NCBI GenBank assembly: GCA_018623995.1
Contig: JAAZUV010000057.1
Coordinates: 1-8,258, forward strand
From: Methanobacteriota archaeon
GTDB taxonomy: Archaea; Thermoplasmatota; Poseidoniia; Poseidoniales; Poseidoniaceae
Length of the DNA stretch: 8,258 bases
Direction: 5' to 3'
The position numbers were made by a program, and so were the translations under genes. Position 1 is the stretch's first letter. Every line of letters begins with the position of its first letter. Below, in pieces: positions 6,334 to 8,258 of this stretch. Under the pieces are notes generated by a model. That model was not told where the DNA came from. It searched no databases and was given only the letters and a program-made list of their open reading frames with translations.

Positions 6334-7136
6334 TCTTCTTCACCACCTTGTTCTTGCTGTTCACGACGCTCGCGAGCAAGAGCACGTGTCGATTTACCGC
6401 CTTCTCGAACGCGTTGAGCGTCCAACATGAGCTCATGGAATCCTTCTTCAATGCAGTTGCTCCAGAAGTCAATCCCTTGCTGGCTTTCATCGAGTGCTTG
6501 TGCAAGGCGAGTTGTCCTTGCATCGGCATGCTTTCTCTTCCGTTCGTTTTCGATGTATGTGTCGTGGAAGATCTGATTTTCATCGTGCAGTTGAACCATC
6601 GCTTGGTGAGCCTTGTCGGCTGTTTCGAGAAGTTGTTTGGCCTTCTCTCTCAGTTCTTTCATGTTGTTGATTTCAGCAAACTTCTCTTTCCTGGAATCGA
6701 CCCATTCTTCATGCGCTCGGATGAGATTCTTCATCTCGTTCAATGTAGTTCGCTCATCGACGTGTGTGCCCCAGTTTGTTTGGAGTGATAGATCCAAGGC
6801 ATCCAAGCGTTGTTGCAAACGATCTTTTGCCCACTCAGGTTCTGGGACTGTGTCTCCTTTTTGCTGTGGAATCGATTCACGGATGGCGTTGGCTTCGATG
6901 AAGAGTTTCTTTGCTTTTGCTTGCGCATCATTTCTCTCTTTTTTCAGTGAAGCGACTTTCTTGTTGACATCATCACGCTTCGCCTTTGCCGAGCGAGCCA
7001 TAGCTGCTGCTTCGGTAAGCTCATCGCTACGGGCATCAAGTTGTTCTGGTATCTCTGCAGCGAGCCGTTCTCTGCGATGAAGGATGGCTTTGCCCAAAAA
7101 CTCTGGAGTGATGGCCAAGAGTTCCTCAGGCGTCAT
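6330..7136 (-). CDS. Coiled-coil protein coupled to the terminal nucleotidyltransferase
   Basis: A 268-residue soluble, highly charged protein that I place loosely with the archaeal COG1340-like coiled-coil proteins. After a short N-terminal segment (MTPEELLAITPEFLGKAI) come a long helix (about 20-90), a break with Pro and Gly (90-101), a middle segment with several Trp residues (W102, W122, W145), and a second long helical region (about 150-240). That region contains ADKAHQAMVQLHDEN (173-187), which resembles ADKAHRF in the coiled-coil protein near purP. The end is acidic and Gln/Glu-rich. The frame stays open to 7274, but I choose ATG 7136: a TATA-like box about 25 bases upstream predicts a leaderless RNA there, and a longer start would run into the divergent gene. 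The stop overlaps the nucleotidyltransferase start as ATGA, so the two proteins are probably made together and may bind each other. Molecular function is unknown. Confidence 0.85.
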   Translation of the reverse strand: MTPEELLAITPEFLGKAILHRRERLAAEIPEQLDARSDELTEAAAMARSAKAKRDDVNKKVASLKKERNDAQAKAKKLFIEANAIRESIPQQKGDTVPEPEWAKDRLQQRLDALDLSLQTNWGTHVDERTTLNEMKNLIRAHEEWVDSRKEKFAEINNMKELREKAKQLLETADKAHQAMVQLHDENQIFHDTYIENERKRKHADARTTRLAQALDESQQGIDFWSNCIEEGFHELMLDAQRVREGGKSTRALARERREQQEQGGEEE

Positions 7137-7227
7137 GTATTGGCCCCACCCTGCAACCACCAATAAACCTCCCGTCATGCCTTTGTTCAACATCATGCTC
7201 AAAAACCTCCATTGTTTGAGGAACATT
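7137..7227. promoter_or_regulatory. Divergent promoter region between the tailing cluster and a secreted-protein gene
   Basis: The 91-bp gap holds CCAATAAACC (7160-7169). On the minus strand this reads GGTTTATTGG, a TATA-like box about 25 bases before ATG 7136, fitting a leaderless transcript for the leftward cluster. On the plus strand AATAAAC could serve the secreted-protein gene with a leader of about 35 bases. Two further plus-strand ATGs (7177 and 7195) are in frame with that gene but have poorer ribosome-site context. A six-base inverted repeat, CTCAAA (7198-7203) and TTTGAG (7215-7220), flanks the area just before the start. Confidence 0.45.
7218..7221 (+). promoter_or_regulatory. Ribosome binding site deciding the start at 7228
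   Basis: GAGG lies six bases before ATG 7228, good Shine-Dalgarno spacing for an archaeal 16S tail. It favours 7228 over the in-frame ATGs at 7177 and 7195. The signal peptide that follows has a short n-region only when 7228 is used. Confidence 0.5.
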
Positions 7228-8258
7228 ATGGAACAGCCTGGTTGTCGTGTACAGGCCACTGTTCTGATTGCCATGCTCCTTTGTGCGATGCTGACAATCC
7301 CATCTGCACAAGCAAACGGACCAGTCGATGTTCAATTCGTTGGTGTCAATTCACTGACCTACTCCGGAGCGGATGAAAACGCTGTATTGACCTCGAATGC
7401 AACGGTTCGCCAGGGCGATCGTCTCCACCTTGAAATACCCGTGGAGAACGTTGGAATCAGTGTTCAAACGGCATCCATTATGGTCGAAGTTCGTCAAGCC
7501 ACTTGGAACGAGACCGTTTTCTTCGAAGGCGTTTCCATCGATGCGATGACCACTGAAGTTCTGGTGTATCTCTCATCCACAGATGTCATTGAAGGAGAAC
7601 TCGAAGTTGAAATGTCCATCAACGACACCAGCATCGAACAAAACGACTCCATCCAAGTTGGCCCGCCACCACTGCCAAACGTTCAGCTTGACATGGAATT
7701 AGCTACGGCAAATTATCTCGCAGGGGATTTGATTCAGTTCAATCTCACTTCGACCAACGCAAACGGGGAGCGAGCCTTCGATGGGACATTGGTATGCACC
7801 TTCCTCGGTGAAGAAGCCTTCAACGAGACGCTCTCTGTAGAAATCGGTCAAACGGTTGTGGAGTCTTTGGAGATCTACGCACGTCCTGGTGTTCTCGAAT
7901 GTCTGTACGGTGGAGATCGTAATCAAACAACTCCTACACCAGTTCCCTACTCTTTGGAAGGGTTGTCTTCTGCCATTTTCGATGAAGCAGGTTCAAGCGG
8001 ATTTTCGTTGATGGGTGGTCCTTGGCACGAGGGGGACGATTTGGAGACTTCGTTCATTCTTCGCAACCAAGGAGATGCTGAAGGGTCTGCAATACTCCGA
8101 GTTGTGCATCAGGGGACAGAATACAACAGTGATCCAATCACGTTAGCAGCAGGTGCGGCCGGTGAACTTCAACTCGATTTCGAAGACCTTTCAGCAGGTG
8201 ATCATTCCTACAACTGGAGCATCGTTTCAACCAACGGGATTGTGCTTGAGAATCTTGC
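7228..8258 (+). CDS. Secreted beta-sandwich surface protein, N-terminal part (runs off right edge)
   Basis: The frame is open for 343 complete codons and continues beyond the right edge. Residues 1-29 form a signal peptide: short n-region with R7, hydrophobic core about 11-24 (TVLIAMLLCAMLTI) and a likely cleavage after SAQA. The exported part is acidic and strand-rich, with at least three repeated domains. One around 60-115 has LEIPVENVGISVQTASIMV. A second at about 152-236 carries the only two cysteines after the signal peptide, C190 and C225, a likely disulfide. A third begins about 265 with SFILRNQGDAEGSAILRVV. The first and third share the CARDB-like pattern, a strand ending in N-x-G before an alternating strand. 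Several N-x-S/T sites (NAT, NET, NDT, NLT, NQT, NWS) could be glycosylated outside the cell. Such proteins are common on archaeal surfaces, where they bind other molecules or build the envelope. Ligand and anchoring are unseen because the C-terminus lies outside the window. Confidence 0.85.
   Translation, partial: MEQPGCRVQATVLIAMLLCAMLTIPSAQANGPVDVQFVGVNSLTYSGADENAVLTSNATVRQGDRLHLEIPVENVGISVQTASIMVEVRQATWNETVFFEGVSIDAMTTEVLVYLSSTDVIEGELEVEMSINDTSIEQNDSIQVGPPPLPNVQLDMELATANYLAGDLIQFNLTSTNANGERAFDGTLVCTFLGEEAFNETLSVEIGQTVVESLEIYARPGVLECLYGGDRNQTTPTPVPYSLEGLSSAIFDEAGSSGFSLMGGPWHEGDDLETSFILRNQGDAEGSAILRVVHQGTEYNSDPITLAAGAAGELQLDFEDLSAGDHSYNWSIVSTNGIVLENL

Noticed and set aside
6613..7080. 155-residue plus-strand frame rich in Ser, Phe and Ala
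   Set aside because: Such composition is the usual antisense shadow of a Glu/Lys/Ala-rich coiled coil on the other strand.
7137..7274. Longer N-terminus of the coiled-coil protein starting at 7274
   Set aside because: The extension overlaps the divergent secreted-protein gene and its leader, reads as non-coiled noise, and a TATA-like box fits the start at 7136.
1..8258. Eukaryotic origin suggested by the Cid1-like gene
   Set aside because: Gene density, lack of introns, TATA boxes at leaderless starts, PurP and the COG1340-like proteins all fit an archaeal chromosome.

Overview
The window looks like archaeal chromosome, most likely a marine planktonic euryarchaeon of the Marine Group II/Poseidoniales type. 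The evidence is a convincing PurP (an archaeal purine enzyme), a KaiC/RecA-type single-domain ATPase, COG1340-like coiled-coil proteins, TATA-like boxes close to start codons, very tight gene packing, moderate GC and no introns. The lineage is an inference; PurP and the general archaeal character are firmer. I saw no rRNA, tRNA, CRISPR array, insertion sequence or phage gene.

Layout. Positions 1-2608 read leftward: a coiled-coil protein (1721-2608), purP (508-1665), a small membrane protein with a C-terminal Cys2His2-like motif (257-466), and the first 49 codons of another membrane protein that runs off the left edge (1-147). A 112-bp divergent promoter region follows, then a rightward KaiC-like ATPase (2721-3446). 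Its last 12 bp overlap the convergent end of a leftward cluster of four genes: coiled-coil protein (7136-6330), a 707-residue nucleotidyltransferase (6333-4210), a GNAT acetyltransferase (4205-3705) and an 84-residue protein faintly resembling Roadblock/LC7 (3689-3435). A second divergent promoter region (7137-7227) separates this cluster from a rightward secreted beta-sandwich protein that runs off the right edge.

The most interesting gene is the 707-residue nucleotidyltransferase. Its first ~360 residues match, motif by motif, the eukaryotic Cid1/Trf4 family of terminal uridylyl- and poly(A)-transferases: the GS and D-x-D catalytic motif, the third Asp, the NRLAIHN segment, the PAP-associated domain, and a histidine at the place where Cid1 has its UTP-selecting histidine. 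This catalytic half is fused to a long coiled coil, an Arg/Gly-rich stretch, a short C-terminal module and a very basic tail. Its upstream partner, coupled through an ATGA overlap, is also a coiled-coil protein. A third coiled-coil protein, the one upstream of purP, has a similar Arg/Gly-rich linker or C-terminal module. Together these suggest an undescribed archaeal RNA 3'-tailing module with coiled-coil partners; the catalytic assignment is strong, while the system-level idea is inference.
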